DNA of 42,369 nt from UBA668 sp038234785 (GCA_038234785.1 JBBQTC010000033.1:1-42369); one strand, 5' to 3'. Counted from the first letter of the stretch, positions 14,940 through 24,095 are shown. Notes: generated by a model from the sequence alone, not told the origin. A program made the numbers and translations.

Positions 14940-15602
14940 TCAGCGGGCGATGGCAGCCGACACCTCGTGCGCGGCAGCCTCGACGAGGGCGCCGAAGCGA
15001 GCAGCCGGCGTCCGGCTGAGGCGTTCGACCGGCCCGCTGATGCTCACGGCTGCGACCACCACACCCTGGCGATCGCGGACCGCCGCGCTGACGGATGCCA
15101 CGCCGGGCTCACGCTCCTCCACGCTCTCGGCGAGGTTCGGGGCAGCCTCGGTACCCGAGAGCACCCGGCCCGCGGACCCGAACTCCAGTGGGAGCAGTGC
15201 ACCGATCGGGACGATCCATTGCAGCGCATGGGTGCTGCGCAACGACACGACGCAGCGACGGGCTTCCTGCTCCCGGACATACAGCTGCACGCTCTCGCCC
15301 GTGCGATCGCGCAGCGCGGACAGTGCCGGCGTCGCCAGCTCGGCCATCGGGAACTCCTCGGCGGCCAGGCGACCCAACCGGATCAGCTCGAAGCCGAGGC
15401 AGAAGCGTCCCTGCGCATCACGGCGAACGAGGTGGTGTGCCTCGAGCGCCACGGCCAGACGGTGTGCCGTCGCCCGCGGGAGGTCGGTGGCCGACTGGAG
15501 TCCGGCGAGATCCAGCGGACCCGACGCCAACGCATGGAGGATCGCGACCCCTTTGTCCAACACGCCGACCTGCGTGACGGAAGTTCGGCCTACACTGTCC
15601 AT
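14940..15602 (-). CDS. IclR-family regulator, NdgR/LtbR-like
   Basis: A 220-residue protein with an N-terminal winged HTH (about residues 12-70, VLDKGVAILHALASG ... LPRATAHRLAVALEAH) and an IclR effector domain (GESVQLYVREQEARRCVV ... EFGSAGRVLSG). It is transcribed divergently from leuC with only 34 bases between the starts. This is the conserved arrangement of NdgR (Streptomyces) and LtbR (Corynebacterium), which repress leuCD and sometimes leuB. Function by analogy: repression of leuCD in response to branched-chain amino acid supply. The effector domain is somewhat short for the family (usually 230-250 aa overall). Confidence 0.88.
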   Translation of the reverse strand: MDSVGRTSVTQVGVLDKGVAILHALASGPLDLAGLQSATDLPRATAHRLAVALEAHHLVRRDAQGRFCLGFELIRLGRLAAEEFPMAELATPALSALRDRTGESVQLYVREQEARRCVVSLRSTHALQWIVPIGALLPLEFGSAGRVLSGTEAAPNLAESVEEREPGVASVSAAVRDRQGVVVAAVSISGPVERLSRTPAARFGALVEAAAHEVSAAIAR

Positions 15603-15636
15603 GAACGGGAATGCTATCTCAGGAAGTGAGACGCCG
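15591..15636 (+). promoter_or_regulatory. leuC promoter / IclR operator region
   Basis: The 34-base divergent gap holds TACACT (15591-15596), a fair -10 for leuC, and on the minus strand TAGCAT (15611-15616), a fair -10 for the regulator eight bases before its ATG. AGGAAG (15621-15626) is the leuC ribosome-binding site. No convincing -35 boxes are seen. Any repressor bound here would block both genes. Confidence 0.4.
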
Positions 15637-17040
15637 ATGACCAGCCCTCCGAGAACTCTGGCGCAGAAGGTGTGGGACCGACACGTGGTGCACGCCGCGC
15701 CCGACGAGCCCGACCTGATCTACATCGACCTGCACCTCGTCCACGAGGTGACCAGCCCGCAGGCCTTCGACGGGCTCCGGCTCACCGGCCGCACGGTTCG
15801 ACGTCCCGATCTGACCGTGGCGACCGAGGACCACAACGTGCCCACAGCGAACATCGACCAACCGATCGCCGACCCGATCTCGGCCCGCCAAGTGGAAGTG
15901 CTGCGCGAGAACACCGCCGAGTTCGGCATCGTCAACTTCCCGATGGGCGACCCCGGCCAGGGCATCGTCCACGTCATCGCGCCCGAGCAGGGGCGCACCC
16001 TGCCCGGCATGACCGTGGTGTGCGGCGACAGCCACACGGCGACCCACGGCGCATTCGGTGCGCTGGCATTCGGCATCGGCACGAGCGAGGTCGAACACGT
16101 CCTCGCCACCCAGACCCTGCCGCAATCCCGTCCCAAGTGGATGGCCGTCACGATCGACGGCGACGCACCCGCCGACGTCACGGCAAAGGACATCGTGCTC
16201 GCCATCATCGGCCACATCGGCACCGGCGGCGGCATCGGCCACGTGATCGAGTATCGCGGTGCAGCGATCCGGGCGCTCTCCATGGAGGGCCGGATGACGC
16301 TGTGCAACATGAGCATCGAGGCCGGCGCGAAGGCCGGTCTCGTCGCCCCCGACGACACGACGTTCGAGTACCTGAAGGGACGCGAGCACGCACCCAAGGG
16401 CGACCAGTGGGATGCGGCCGTGTCCGATTGGCGTTCGCTCGTCACCGACCACGGCGCGACCTTCGACAAGGAGGTCGTCATCGACGCGACGACGCTCCGC
16501 CCGCAGGTCAGTTGGGGCACCAACCCCGGACAGGTCATCTCGATCGACGGCGTCGTGCCCTCACCCGACAGCGTCGACGACCCCACCGCACGCGACGCCA
16601 TCGCCCGTGCGCTCGAGTACATGGGTCTCGAGGGCGGCACCGCCATCCGCGACATCAAGGTCGACACCGTCTTCATCGGGTCCTGCACCAACAGCCGCAT
16701 CGAGGACCTCCGGGCTGCCGCCGCGGTGATGAAGGGTCGCACGGTCACCGTCCCCCGCGTGATGGTGGTCCCGGGCAGCCACGCCGTGAAGGCACAGGCA
16801 GAAGCCGAAGGACTGCACGAAGTGTTCCGAGCGGCCGGTGCGGACTGGCGAGAGCCCGGCTGCAGCATGTGCCTCGCCATGAACCCCGACAAGCTGGCAC
16901 AGGGCGAACGCTCGGCCAGCACGAGCAACCGGAACTTCGAGGGTCGTCAGGGCCGCGGCGGCCGGACCCATCTCGTCTCGCCCGCCGTCGCCGCCGCAAC
17001 CGCAGTGGCCGGGCACTTCGCAACTCCGGAGGATGTGTGA
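15637..17040 (+). CDS. leuC: 3-isopropylmalate dehydratase large subunit
   Basis: A 467-residue aconitase-family subunit isomerising 2- to 3-isopropylmalate with a [4Fe-4S] cluster. Cluster cysteines are in GSCTNSR and GCSMCLAMNPD. The active-site motifs VCGDSHTATHGAFG and TSNRNFEGRQG are intact. The size is normal. The TGA overlaps the leuD ATG by one base (TGATG), so the subunits are translationally coupled. It probably also hydrates citraconate in the citramalate route. Confidence 0.96.
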   Translation: MTSPPRTLAQKVWDRHVVHAAPDEPDLIYIDLHLVHEVTSPQAFDGLRLTGRTVRRPDLTVATEDHNVPTANIDQPIADPISARQVEVLRENTAEFGIVNFPMGDPGQGIVHVIAPEQGRTLPGMTVVCGDSHTATHGAFGALAFGIGTSEVEHVLATQTLPQSRPKWMAVTIDGDAPADVTAKDIVLAIIGHIGTGGGIGHVIEYRGAAIRALSMEGRMTLCNMSIEAGAKAGLVAPDDTTFEYLKGREHAPKGDQWDAAVSDWRSLVTDHGATFDKEVVIDATTLRPQVSWGTNPGQVISIDGVVPSPDSVDDPTARDAIARALEYMGLEGGTAIRDIKVDTVFIGSCTNSRIEDLRAAAAVMKGRTVTVPRVMVVPGSHAVKAQAEAEGLHEVFRAAGADWREPGCSMCLAMNPDKLAQGERSASTSNRNFEGRQGRGGRTHLVSPAVAAATAVAGHFATPEDV

Positions 17041-17624
17041 TGAAGGCAGTTCATGTCATCTCGGGCCGCGGCGTCCCACTGAAGCGCAGCGACGTCGACA
17101 CGGATCAGATCATTCCCGCCGAATGGCTCAAGCGGGTGGAGCGAACCGGCTTCGAGAAGGGTCTGTTCGCAACCTGGCGCGACGACCGCAACTTCGTGCT
17201 CAACGACGAGCGCTACACCGGTGCGAGCGTGCTGGTCGCTGGACCCTCGTTCGGCGTCGGGTCGTCGCGCGAGCACGCGGTGTGGGCCATCCAGCAGGGC
17301 GGTTTCGACGCCGTGGTCGCACCGAGCTTCAGCGACATCTTCCGCAACAACTGCACGAAGAACGGGCTCGTCCCGGTCGTGGTGCCCGAGGCCGTCGTCC
17401 AGCAGATCTGGGCCGCGATCGAAGCGGACCACACCGTCGAGATCACCATCGATGTGGAGCGGCTCACGATCGAGGTGCCCGCCGCGGGCATCGTCGCATC
17501 GTTCCCGATGGACCCCCAGACGCAGCATCGCTTCCTCGGCGGACTCGACGACATCGGCATCACGCTCTCCCACGCCAGCGCCATCGACACGTACGAAACC
17601 TCGCGCCCGGCCTGGCTCGCCTGA
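17040..17624 (+). CDS. leuD: 3-isopropylmalate dehydratase small subunit
   Basis: A 194-residue swivel-domain partner of LeuC. The segment RSDVDTDQIIPAEWLKR near the start and the substrate-loop GSSREHAVWAI are diagnostic, and NNCTKNGLVPVV follows as expected. The length matches actinobacterial LeuD. It is the last Leu gene of this operon. A GNAT gene starts 27 bases later. Confidence 0.96.
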   Translation: MKAVHVISGRGVPLKRSDVDTDQIIPAEWLKRVERTGFEKGLFATWRDDRNFVLNDERYTGASVLVAGPSFGVGSSREHAVWAIQQGGFDAVVAPSFSDIFRNNCTKNGLVPVVVPEAVVQQIWAAIEADHTVEITIDVERLTIEVPAAGIVASFPMDPQTQHRFLGGLDDIGITLSHASAIDTYETSRPAWLA

Positions 17625-17651
17625 TCTGGCCCCTCTGCTAGACCTGACGGG

Positions 17652-18434
17652 GTGATCGTCGATCTGCGCCTCGTGCAGCGCATCGAGTGGTCGGCGGCGC
17701 GCCTCGGCGAGCTCCAGACCGCAGCAGTCCCCGGAGGGACGTGGGAGGAGATCGACGGCGGCGCGCTGCTGGCGATGGGTCCGAAACGGTACGTGAATCG
17801 AGCGATCGGGGTCGGTCTCGGCCCAACCGACCCCATCGAACTCCTCGACCGTACGGAGGCGTTCTACGCCGAGCACGCGCAGCCGGCATCCCTCGAAGTG
17901 AGCCCTTGGGTGCCACAGGCGCTCGTCGACGCGCTCCGTTCGCGTGGCTACTCGGTCGATTGGTTCCGCAACGTGTATGCCCGCGAACTGCACGATCTTC
18001 CCCCGCTCGCCCATGAGTTCCCGATCGAGCTCGTGGACACTCCACGGATGGACGAGTGGCGCGGCATCCTCGGGCAGTCGTCGGCACTGGGAACTCCCGA
18101 GCGGGCGATCTCGGACGAGTTCTGCGACGCAGCGCACCGGGTGGCTGGCACCGTCGACCTCGCCGCGGTCGTCGACGGGCGGGCCGTCGCCTGCGGGTCG
18201 CTCAGCGTCGTCGACGCGGTCGGCTGGTTGGGCGGCGCCGCCACGCTCGTCGAGCATCGCGGACGTGGCGCGCAACAGGCCCTGCTCGTCGATCGGCTGC
18301 ATCGCGCGCAGCGTGCCGGCTGCGACCTCGCTGCGGTCACCGCCTTGCCCGGTGGCGCGTCAGCGCGGAACCTCACTCGCGTGGGCTTCCAGTTGCTCCA
18401 CACCCAGGCCGTGATCACCCGACCCATCACCTGA
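17652..18434 (+). CDS. GNAT-family N-acetyltransferase-like protein
   Basis: A 260-residue protein with a C-terminal GNAT fold. The acetyl-CoA loop is VEHRGRGAQQALLVDRL at about residues 203-219, preceded by the paired strands DLAAVVDGRAVACGSLSVVDAVGWLGGAATLV. The N-terminal half (VNRAIGVGLGPTDPIELLDRTEAFY) resembles the degenerate N-terminal GNAT lobe of two-domain members. It starts at a GTG. The substrate is unknown, and its position after leuCD may be incidental. Confidence 0.8.
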   Translation: MIVDLRLVQRIEWSAARLGELQTAAVPGGTWEEIDGGALLAMGPKRYVNRAIGVGLGPTDPIELLDRTEAFYAEHAQPASLEVSPWVPQALVDALRSRGYSVDWFRNVYARELHDLPPLAHEFPIELVDTPRMDEWRGILGQSSALGTPERAISDEFCDAAHRVAGTVDLAAVVDGRAVACGSLSVVDAVGWLGGAATLVEHRGRGAQQALLVDRLHRAQRAGCDLAAVTALPGGASARNLTRVGFQLLHTQAVITRPIT

Positions 18435-18483
18435 CCCGTCACCTGACCCGTCGCCGACCCGTCAACCCACCCCGCACCAACGG

Positions 18484-18532
18484 TTCATGTCATGCCGTAT
18501 GGCAGGTTTTCCGCCTCCAGCGATGACATGAA
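18484..18532. repeat. 10-bp inverted repeat between convergent genes
   Basis: TTCATGTCAT (18484-18493) and ATGACATGAA (18523-18532) are perfectly complementary around 29 bases that contain a smaller GCC/GGC hairpin. It sits between the GNAT gene and the convergent helicase gene. There is no T-run flanking either side, so it is not a classical terminator. A degenerate 12-bp tandem repeat (CCTGACCCGTCA) precedes it at about 18427-18466, running over the GNAT stop codon. Confidence 0.55.
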
Positions 18533-18576
18533 CGGAGAAATGCGGGCGCGGTGAGATGCGCCGGAGAACGGGTGAG

Positions 18577-19854
18577 TCAGGCGGACTCGAAGAGGGGGAG
18601 GTCTTTCAGCATCGGGTTGTTGCTGAACACCTCGACAGGCAGCGAGGGCTCGAGCCGCATCGCCCGTTGCAGGATGCGCACCTGCGTGTGCTGGTTGTAC
18701 TCGGCGAGCGTGACGGCCCAGCCGTCGCGACCCGCTCGCGCGGTGCGTCCACTGCGGTGGAGATAGTCCTTCACGTCGCCGGCCGGCTCGTAGTGGATGA
18801 CCGAGCCGATGTCGTCGACGTCGATGCCACGGGCCGCCACGTCGGTGGCGACGAGCACCGCCAGCTCACCATCGGTGAACCGCTTCAACGCCCGCTCACG
18901 CGCGGCCTGCGCCAGGTCGCCGTGGATGGCGGCGGCACGGACACCGAGCTCCTGCAGGTTGCGCTCGACGCGGTCGCACGTGCGCTTGGTCTGGCAGAAG
19001 ACGATGGTCTTGGCCATGCCGCTGGCGATCGCCGCGACGACCTTGTCCTTGTCCATGTGGTGCACCGCGAGGAACAGGTGATGCATCGTGCCCACCGTGT
19101 CGGTGGCGGCATCGACGGCCACTTCCTCGGGGTCGTTCATGTAGCGAGCGACGAGGTGCCCGACATCGCCGTCGAGGGTTGCGGAGAACAGCATCGTCTG
19201 GTGCGGAGCGGTGATCTTGCGCATGATCCACTCGACCTGCGGGGTGAACCCGTCGTCGGCCATGCGGTCGGCCTCGTCGAGCACCAGGATCTCGACCGCA
19301 TCGAGCTGCAGCTCGTTCTCCTTCAACAGGTCGATCAGCCGGAGCGGGGTGGCGACGACCACGTCGACACCGACGCGCAGGGCGTCGATCTGCTGCTGGC
19401 GGGAGGCGCCTCCGTACACGGCGAGCACAGAGCGACCGCAGGCGATGGCGACGGGCGACAGCACCTCGGCCACCTGCAACGCCAACTCCCGGGTGGGGAC
19501 CAGCACGAGCGCCGCCGGGCGGCGAGGCTCGCCCTCCTTCGACAGCCGTGCCAGCAGCGGCACGCCGAAGGCGAGTGTCTTGCCGGACCCGGTCTTGGCC
19601 CGACCGCAGACATCGCGGCCGGTCAACGCCACCGGGATGGCCATGGTCTGGATCTCGAACGGCGTCGTGAAACCGGCGGCGGCCAGCCCGAGGTCCACGT
19701 TCTGGGGCACACCGAGCTCCACGAAGCCGGTGGGGACGTAGTCCTCGAGGGTGAGTGTGAGTGCCGGCGGAGGGGCGGGAGTGCGGTGCTCGGCAGGTTT
19801 GGAGGGGCGTCGGGACCGACGCGGTGCGCCCGACGGGCGTGAGTGATCAGACAT
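18577..19854 (-). CDS. DEAD-box ATP-dependent RNA helicase
   Basis: A 425-residue RhlE/DeaD-type helicase with all motifs: the Q motif in TTPFEIQTMAIP, Walker A AKTGSGKT, PTRELA, DEAD, SAT, and HRSGRTARAGRDG. An N-terminal extension of about 45 residues is basic and Pro-rich (APRRSRRPSKPAEH). The C-terminal extension is short, so it is not a DbpA or CsdA type with an RNA-binding tail. The ATG at 19854 is chosen. The frame remains open to 19983 but would overlap the divergent acyl-CoA synthetase start. Likely roles are RNA turnover or ribosome assembly, as inferred from the family. Confidence 0.92.
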   Translation of the reverse strand: MSDHSRPSGAPRRSRRPSKPAEHRTPAPPPALTLTLEDYVPTGFVELGVPQNVDLGLAAAGFTTPFEIQTMAIPVALTGRDVCGRAKTGSGKTLAFGVPLLARLSKEGEPRRPAALVLVPTRELALQVAEVLSPVAIACGRSVLAVYGGASRQQQIDALRVGVDVVVATPLRLIDLLKENELQLDAVEILVLDEADRMADDGFTPQVEWIMRKITAPHQTMLFSATLDGDVGHLVARYMNDPEEVAVDAATDTVGTMHHLFLAVHHMDKDKVVAAIASGMAKTIVFCQTKRTCDRVERNLQELGVRAAAIHGDLAQAARERALKRFTDGELAVLVATDVAARGIDVDDIGSVIHYEPAGDVKDYLHRSGRTARAGRDGWAVTLAEYNQHTQVRILQRAMRLEPSLPVEVFSNNPMLKDLPLFESA

Positions 19855-19960
19855 GTCAGGAGCCAGGGTATCGGCCCAGGGGCCGTCCGACGGGGTACCC
19901 AGGGGCTCGGCGGACGGGCCGCATCGCAGGTGGCGCGCCGGATTCGGCAACAATGGACGA

Positions 19961-21514
19961 ATGAAGGTCGCACTCACCGTCAACGACTTCCTCCGCCGCG
20001 CCGAGGAGATCTACCCGCACCGCATCGCCGTCGTCGACGAGCCCGAACAACCGGCGGCCTCATGGGGTGAGTTCACCTACGCCGAGATGGCGGCCAAGGC
20101 ACGTGCTCAAGCGGCGGCACTCGACGCACTCGGCATCGGCGTCGGCGAGCGTGTCGCCATCGTCAGCCACAACTCGGCGCGGCTGCTCACCGCCCTGTTC
20201 GGCGTCAGCGGGTCGGGCCGCGTGTTGGTACCGGTCAACTTCCGTCTCCACGCCGAGGAGGTCCGTTACATCGTGGGTCACAGCGGCGCTCGGGTCCTGA
20301 TGGTCGATCCGGAGCTGGCCGATGCGCTCGCCGACGTGGAGTGCGAGTACAAGTTCGTCATCGGCAGCGAGAACGACGCGCCGACGGTCCACGCCGACCC
20401 GGCGCCATGGACCTACGACGAGGACGCGACGGCGACGATCAACTACACCAGCGGGACCACCGCACGCCCCAAGGGCGTCCAACTCACCCATCGCAACATC
20501 TGGCTGAACGCGACGACCTTCGGCTGGCAGTTGGGGATCAACGACCGCGACGTGTATCTCCACACGCTGCCGCAGTTCCACTGCAACGGCTGGGGCGTGC
20601 TCTACGCCGTCACGGGCATGGGCGCCCGGCACATCATCATCCGCAAGATCGACGGGGCCGAGATCCTCCGCCGTGTCGAGCAGCACGGCGTCACCGTGAT
20701 GTGCGGCGCTCCGGCAGTGGCGAACATGATCCTCGACGCGGCCGCGACGTGGGATGGCCCGATCCCGGGGCGGGGCACGGTGCGCATCGTCTGCGCCGGC
20801 GCACCGCCGCCCACCAAGACGATCGAACGCATCGAGACCGAGCTCGGCTGGGAGTTCATCCAGATCTACGGACTCACCGAGACGACCCCGCTGCTCACGA
20901 TGAACCGCACACGAGCGGAGTTCGACTCGCTGACCACGAGCGAGCAAGCCGTGAAGCTCAGCCGCGCCGGGGCCCCCGCCATCGGTGTGCAGGTGCGGAT
21001 CAGCCCCGACGGCGAGGTCCTGGCCCGCGGCAATCACATCATGGCCGGCTACTGGGAGCAGCCCGACGCCACGGCCGACTCCATCCACACCGTCAAGGAC
21101 GACCCCGACGGGCTCGAGTGGTTCCACACGGGCGACGGCGGGTTCATCGACGACGACCACTACGTCACGATCAGCGATCGCAAGAAGGACGTCATCATCA
21201 CCGGCGGCGAGAACGTGAGCTCCATCGAGGTCGAGGATGCGATCTTCAGCCACCCCGAGGTCGCCGAGGTCGCCGTGATCGGCGTGCCCGACGAGAAGTG
21301 GGGCGAGCTCGTGATGGCACTCGTGGTCGCCGCCGACGGCTCGTCGGTGACCGAGGCCGACATCATCACCTACACCAAGAGCAAGCTCGCCGGCTACAAG
21401 TGCCCGAAGCGCATCGAGTTCCGCGAAACGCTGGCCCGCACCGCGACCGGCAAGTTGCAGAAGTTCAAGCTGCGCGAGCCGTACTGGGCGGAGATCGACC
21501 GCAAGGTGAACTGA
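19961..21514 (+). CDS. long-/medium-chain acyl-CoA synthetase (AMP-forming)
   Basis: A 517-residue ANL-superfamily enzyme forming acyl-CoA from a carboxylic acid, ATP and CoA. P-loop YTSGTTARPKGVQLTH, A5 motif IYGLTETTP, A7 TGDGGFIDDD, hinge SDRKKDVIITGGENVS, and the catalytic lysine near the end in RTATGKLQKF are all present. It starts with an ATG at 19961 followed by KVALTVNDFLRRAEEIYP, typical of the FadD-like group. The divergent helicase start is 106 bases away. It is unlinked to the acyl-CoA dehydrogenase at 242 but could feed beta-oxidation. Confidence 0.92.
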   Translation: MKVALTVNDFLRRAEEIYPHRIAVVDEPEQPAASWGEFTYAEMAAKARAQAAALDALGIGVGERVAIVSHNSARLLTALFGVSGSGRVLVPVNFRLHAEEVRYIVGHSGARVLMVDPELADALADVECEYKFVIGSENDAPTVHADPAPWTYDEDATATINYTSGTTARPKGVQLTHRNIWLNATTFGWQLGINDRDVYLHTLPQFHCNGWGVLYAVTGMGARHIIIRKIDGAEILRRVEQHGVTVMCGAPAVANMILDAAATWDGPIPGRGTVRIVCAGAPPPTKTIERIETELGWEFIQIYGLTETTPLLTMNRTRAEFDSLTTSEQAVKLSRAGAPAIGVQVRISPDGEVLARGNHIMAGYWEQPDATADSIHTVKDDPDGLEWFHTGDGGFIDDDHYVTISDRKKDVIITGGENVSSIEVEDAIFSHPEVAEVAVIGVPDEKWGELVMALVVAADGSSVTEADIITYTKSKLAGYKCPKRIEFRETLARTATGKLQKFKLREPYWAEIDRKVN

Positions 21515-21524
21515 TCGGGCCCGC

Positions 21525-21542
21525 TGATCGACGCGTCGGTCA
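21525..21542. repeat. 18-bp near-perfect palindrome
   Basis: TGATCGACG and CGTCGGTCA are complementary with one T-G wobble, 10 bases after the synthetase stop. It may be a weak terminator stem or an operator for the following homospermidine synthase unit. No T-run follows. Confidence 0.4.
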
Positions 21543-21652
21543 GGCTGACTCTCCGATCAGTCCGACTATCAGTCGCAACAGTTCGTAGCAATGGGGATCG
21601 CGGGGTGGTTATGGTCACCCGGCCTTCTCCATCAGCGTCGAAAGAGGCAGCA

Positions 21653-21799
21653 ATGAACCGCATCTCCGAGTCCACCATCGTGAGCACACAGCAGGGCCGC
21701 AAGGGCATCGCCTACGACTGGCAGAGCCTGTACGCAGCCGCCGAGGCCGCGACCCTCGACAGCGAGTTCGCCTCGCTGACTCCCGCACTGGCCGAATGA
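21653..21799 (+). CDS. 48-residue small protein translationally coupled to homospermidine synthase
   Basis: An ATG with AGAGG nine bases upstream opens a 48-codon ORF whose TGA overlaps the ATG of the next gene (ATGA). The product is soluble and helix-prone, with TIVSTQQGRKGIAYDWQSLY and a final ALAE. I do not recognise it. Its good ribosome-binding site and four-base overlap argue that it is translated. It is not part of the usual N-terminus of homospermidine synthase, whose Rossmann motif starts in the next frame. It may be a coupling or regulatory peptide. Confidence 0.6.
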   Translation: MNRISESTIVSTQQGRKGIAYDWQSLYAAAEAATLDSEFASLTPALAE

Positions 21800-23175
21800 G
21801 CCTCGCACCCCAACGGGTGCTCGTTCTCGGCTGTGGTTCGGTCGCCCAGTGCACCGTGCCGCTGCTCGTCCGCGATCTCGGCATCGAGCGGGACCGGGTC
21901 ACACCCGAGAACCTCGACGAGTTCCTGGGCGCCCGCCTCGGCGAGGGCGATCTGCTGATCGATCTTGCCTGGAACATCGACAACCCGACGGTGCTCCAGT
22001 GGTGTCGAGACCACGGAGTCCGATACCTGAACACCAGCGTGGAGCTGTGGAACCCGTACGACGCCCTCGTCGAGACGCCTCCGCTCGAGCGCACCCTGTA
22101 CGTGCGCCACATGAGCCTTCGGCGCATGATCGCCTCCTGGCCGCACAACAAGGGCGCCACCGCGGTCGTCGAACACGGCGCCAACCCCGGTCTCGTCAGC
22201 CACTGGGCCAAGCAGGCGCTCGTCGAGATCGCGACGCGGATGCTCGTCGACGGCCGCACCGCCGACCGCACCGCCGACATCGAAGCTGCCCTCGCCGACC
22301 GAGCGCACGCACGACTGGCCATGCTCACCGGCACCAAGGTCATCCACATCGCCGAGCGCGACACGCAGATCACCGACGTACCCAAGCGGCCGGGCGAATT
22401 CGTCAACACGTGGTCGGTGGAGGGGTTCTACGAAGAAGGCGTCGCACCCGCCGAGATGGGGTGGGGCACACATGAACGGCGACTCCCTCCCAACTCGATG
22501 GTGCACACGGGCGAGGGCCCGTGCAACCAGATCTGCATCGCTCGTCCCGGCATGGAGACCTGGGTGCGCAGTTGGGTGCCGAGTGGGGAGACCAGGGGGA
22601 TGGTGATCCGACACGGCGAGGCCTTCACCATGTGCGAGCACCTCACCGTGCACGACGAGTTCGGGACGGCGATCTACCGTCCGACGGTCCACTACGCGTA
22701 CCACCCCGCCGACGCCGCCATCAACAGCGTGCTCGAACTGCGCATGCGTGGCTGGGAGATGCAGACCGAGCAACGAATCCTCAACGACGAGATCATCTCG
22801 GGTCGCGACGAGTTGGGTGTTCTCCTCATGGGCCACCCGTACCGGGCATGGTGGACGGGCTCGCTGCTCTCCATCGACGAGGCACGAGCCGTGCTCCCGG
22901 GCCAGAGCGCCACGACCTTGCAGGTTGCAGGCTCGATCTTGGGTGCCGTCTCGTGGATGCTCGAGCACCCCAACGAGGGCGTGTGCGTTCCCGACGACCT
23001 CCCGTGGGACGAGGTCCTGTCGGTGGCGAACCGGTACCTGGGCACGCTCCACTCCGGCCCGGCGGACTGGGACCCCGTGTCGAGTCGACGCGATCTGTTC
23101 GCGAAGTTCAGCGACGAGGCCCACCACGTGGACCACGACGACCCGTGGCAGTTCACGAACTTCCTCGTCGGCTAG
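21796..23175 (+). CDS. hss: homospermidine synthase
   Basis: A 459-residue NAD-dependent enzyme of the saccharopine dehydrogenase-like homospermidine synthase family, joining putrescine (or spermidine) aminobutyl groups to sym-homospermidine. The N-terminal Rossmann loop is RVLVLGCGSVAQCTVPLL. LIDLAWNIDNPTVLQWC, EHGANPGLVSHWAKQAL and HPADAAINSVLELRMRGW are family blocks in the expected order. The length is close to the usual 470-480. A saccharopine reductase-like relative is the alternative, but the C-terminal half fits homospermidine synthase better. It is followed after 29 bases by cysD, with no evident functional tie. Confidence 0.88.
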   Translation: MSLAPQRVLVLGCGSVAQCTVPLLVRDLGIERDRVTPENLDEFLGARLGEGDLLIDLAWNIDNPTVLQWCRDHGVRYLNTSVELWNPYDALVETPPLERTLYVRHMSLRRMIASWPHNKGATAVVEHGANPGLVSHWAKQALVEIATRMLVDGRTADRTADIEAALADRAHARLAMLTGTKVIHIAERDTQITDVPKRPGEFVNTWSVEGFYEEGVAPAEMGWGTHERRLPPNSMVHTGEGPCNQICIARPGMETWVRSWVPSGETRGMVIRHGEAFTMCEHLTVHDEFGTAIYRPTVHYAYHPADAAINSVLELRMRGWEMQTEQRILNDEIISGRDELGVLLMGHPYRAWWTGSLLSIDEARAVLPGQSATTLQVAGSILGAVSWMLEHPNEGVCVPDDLPWDEVLSVANRYLGTLHSGPADWDPVSSRRDLFAKFSDEAHHVDHDDPWQFTNFLVG

Positions 23176-23204
23176 TGCTCCCCGGATAGCCTCGGCACTC
23201 AGCC

Positions 23205-24095
23205 ATGGCCTCTCGCGCGCTCATCAACGAATCGATCAGCATCATCCGCGAGGCGGTCGCCGAGTTCGAGCGCCCGGTCCTGCTGTTCAGCGGCGGCAAG
23301 GACTCCGTCGTCATGCTGCACCTGGCGATGGCCGCGTTCCGGCCCGCTCCGCTCCCGTTCCCAGTGATGCACATCGACACGGGCCACAACTTCGACGAAG
23401 TCATCGAGTTCCGCGACCGCATCGTGGATCGGTACGGGCTGCGGCTCATCACGGCGTCCGTCCAGGAATCCATCGACTCCGGTCGGGTGGCCGATGTGAG
23501 CGGCGTGCGATCGAGCCGCAACGTGCTGCAGACGGTGACCCTTCTGGACGCGATCGCGGAGCATCGCTTCGACGTCATCTTCGGAGGCGCCCGCCGCGAC
23601 GAGGAACGGGCGCGAGCCAAGGAGCGAGTGTTCTCGCACCGCGACGAGTTCGGGCAGTGGGACCCGAAGCAGCAGCGACCAGAGTTGTGGGGTCTGTACA
23701 ACGCCCGGCACCACCGGGGCGAGCACTTCCGAGTCTTCCCGCTCAGCAACTGGACCGAGCTCGACATCTGGCGCTTCGTCCAGGAGCGCGACATCGACCT
23801 GCCATCGATCTACTACGCGCACCGTCGACGGGTGTTCCGCCGCGACGGGATGCTGATGGCGGCATCGCCGTTCATCGAGATGATGCCCGACGAGGAGCTC
23901 TTCGAGACGACCGTCCGTTTCCGCACGGTGGGCGACGCCACGTGCACGGCGGCGATCGAGTCCGACGCTGCAACCGTGGAAGCGGTGGTGGCCGAGACGT
24001 CCGTGGCCCGCATCACCGAACGCGGCGCCACCCGCGCCGACGACCGGATCAGCGAGGCCGGAATGGAAGACCGCAAACGGAAGGGGTACTTCTGA
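23205..24095 (+). CDS. cysD: sulfate adenylyltransferase subunit 2
   Basis: A 296-residue ATP pyrophosphatase-fold subunit making adenosine 5'-phosphosulfate from ATP and sulfate. The PP-loop LLFSGGKDSVVML is at about residues 26-38. HIDTGHNFDEVIEFRD and GGARRDEERARAKER follow, and it ends with the conserved RKRKGYF. The length is typical. The stop overlaps the cysN ATG by one base. Confidence 0.96.
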   Translation: MASRALINESISIIREAVAEFERPVLLFSGGKDSVVMLHLAMAAFRPAPLPFPVMHIDTGHNFDEVIEFRDRIVDRYGLRLITASVQESIDSGRVADVSGVRSSRNVLQTVTLLDAIAEHRFDVIFGGARRDEERARAKERVFSHRDEFGQWDPKQQRPELWGLYNARHHRGEHFRVFPLSNWTELDIWRFVQERDIDLPSIYYAHRRRVFRRDGMLMAASPFIEMMPDEELFETTVRFRTVGDATCTAAIESDAATVEAVVAETSVARITERGATRADDRISEAGMEDRKRKGYF

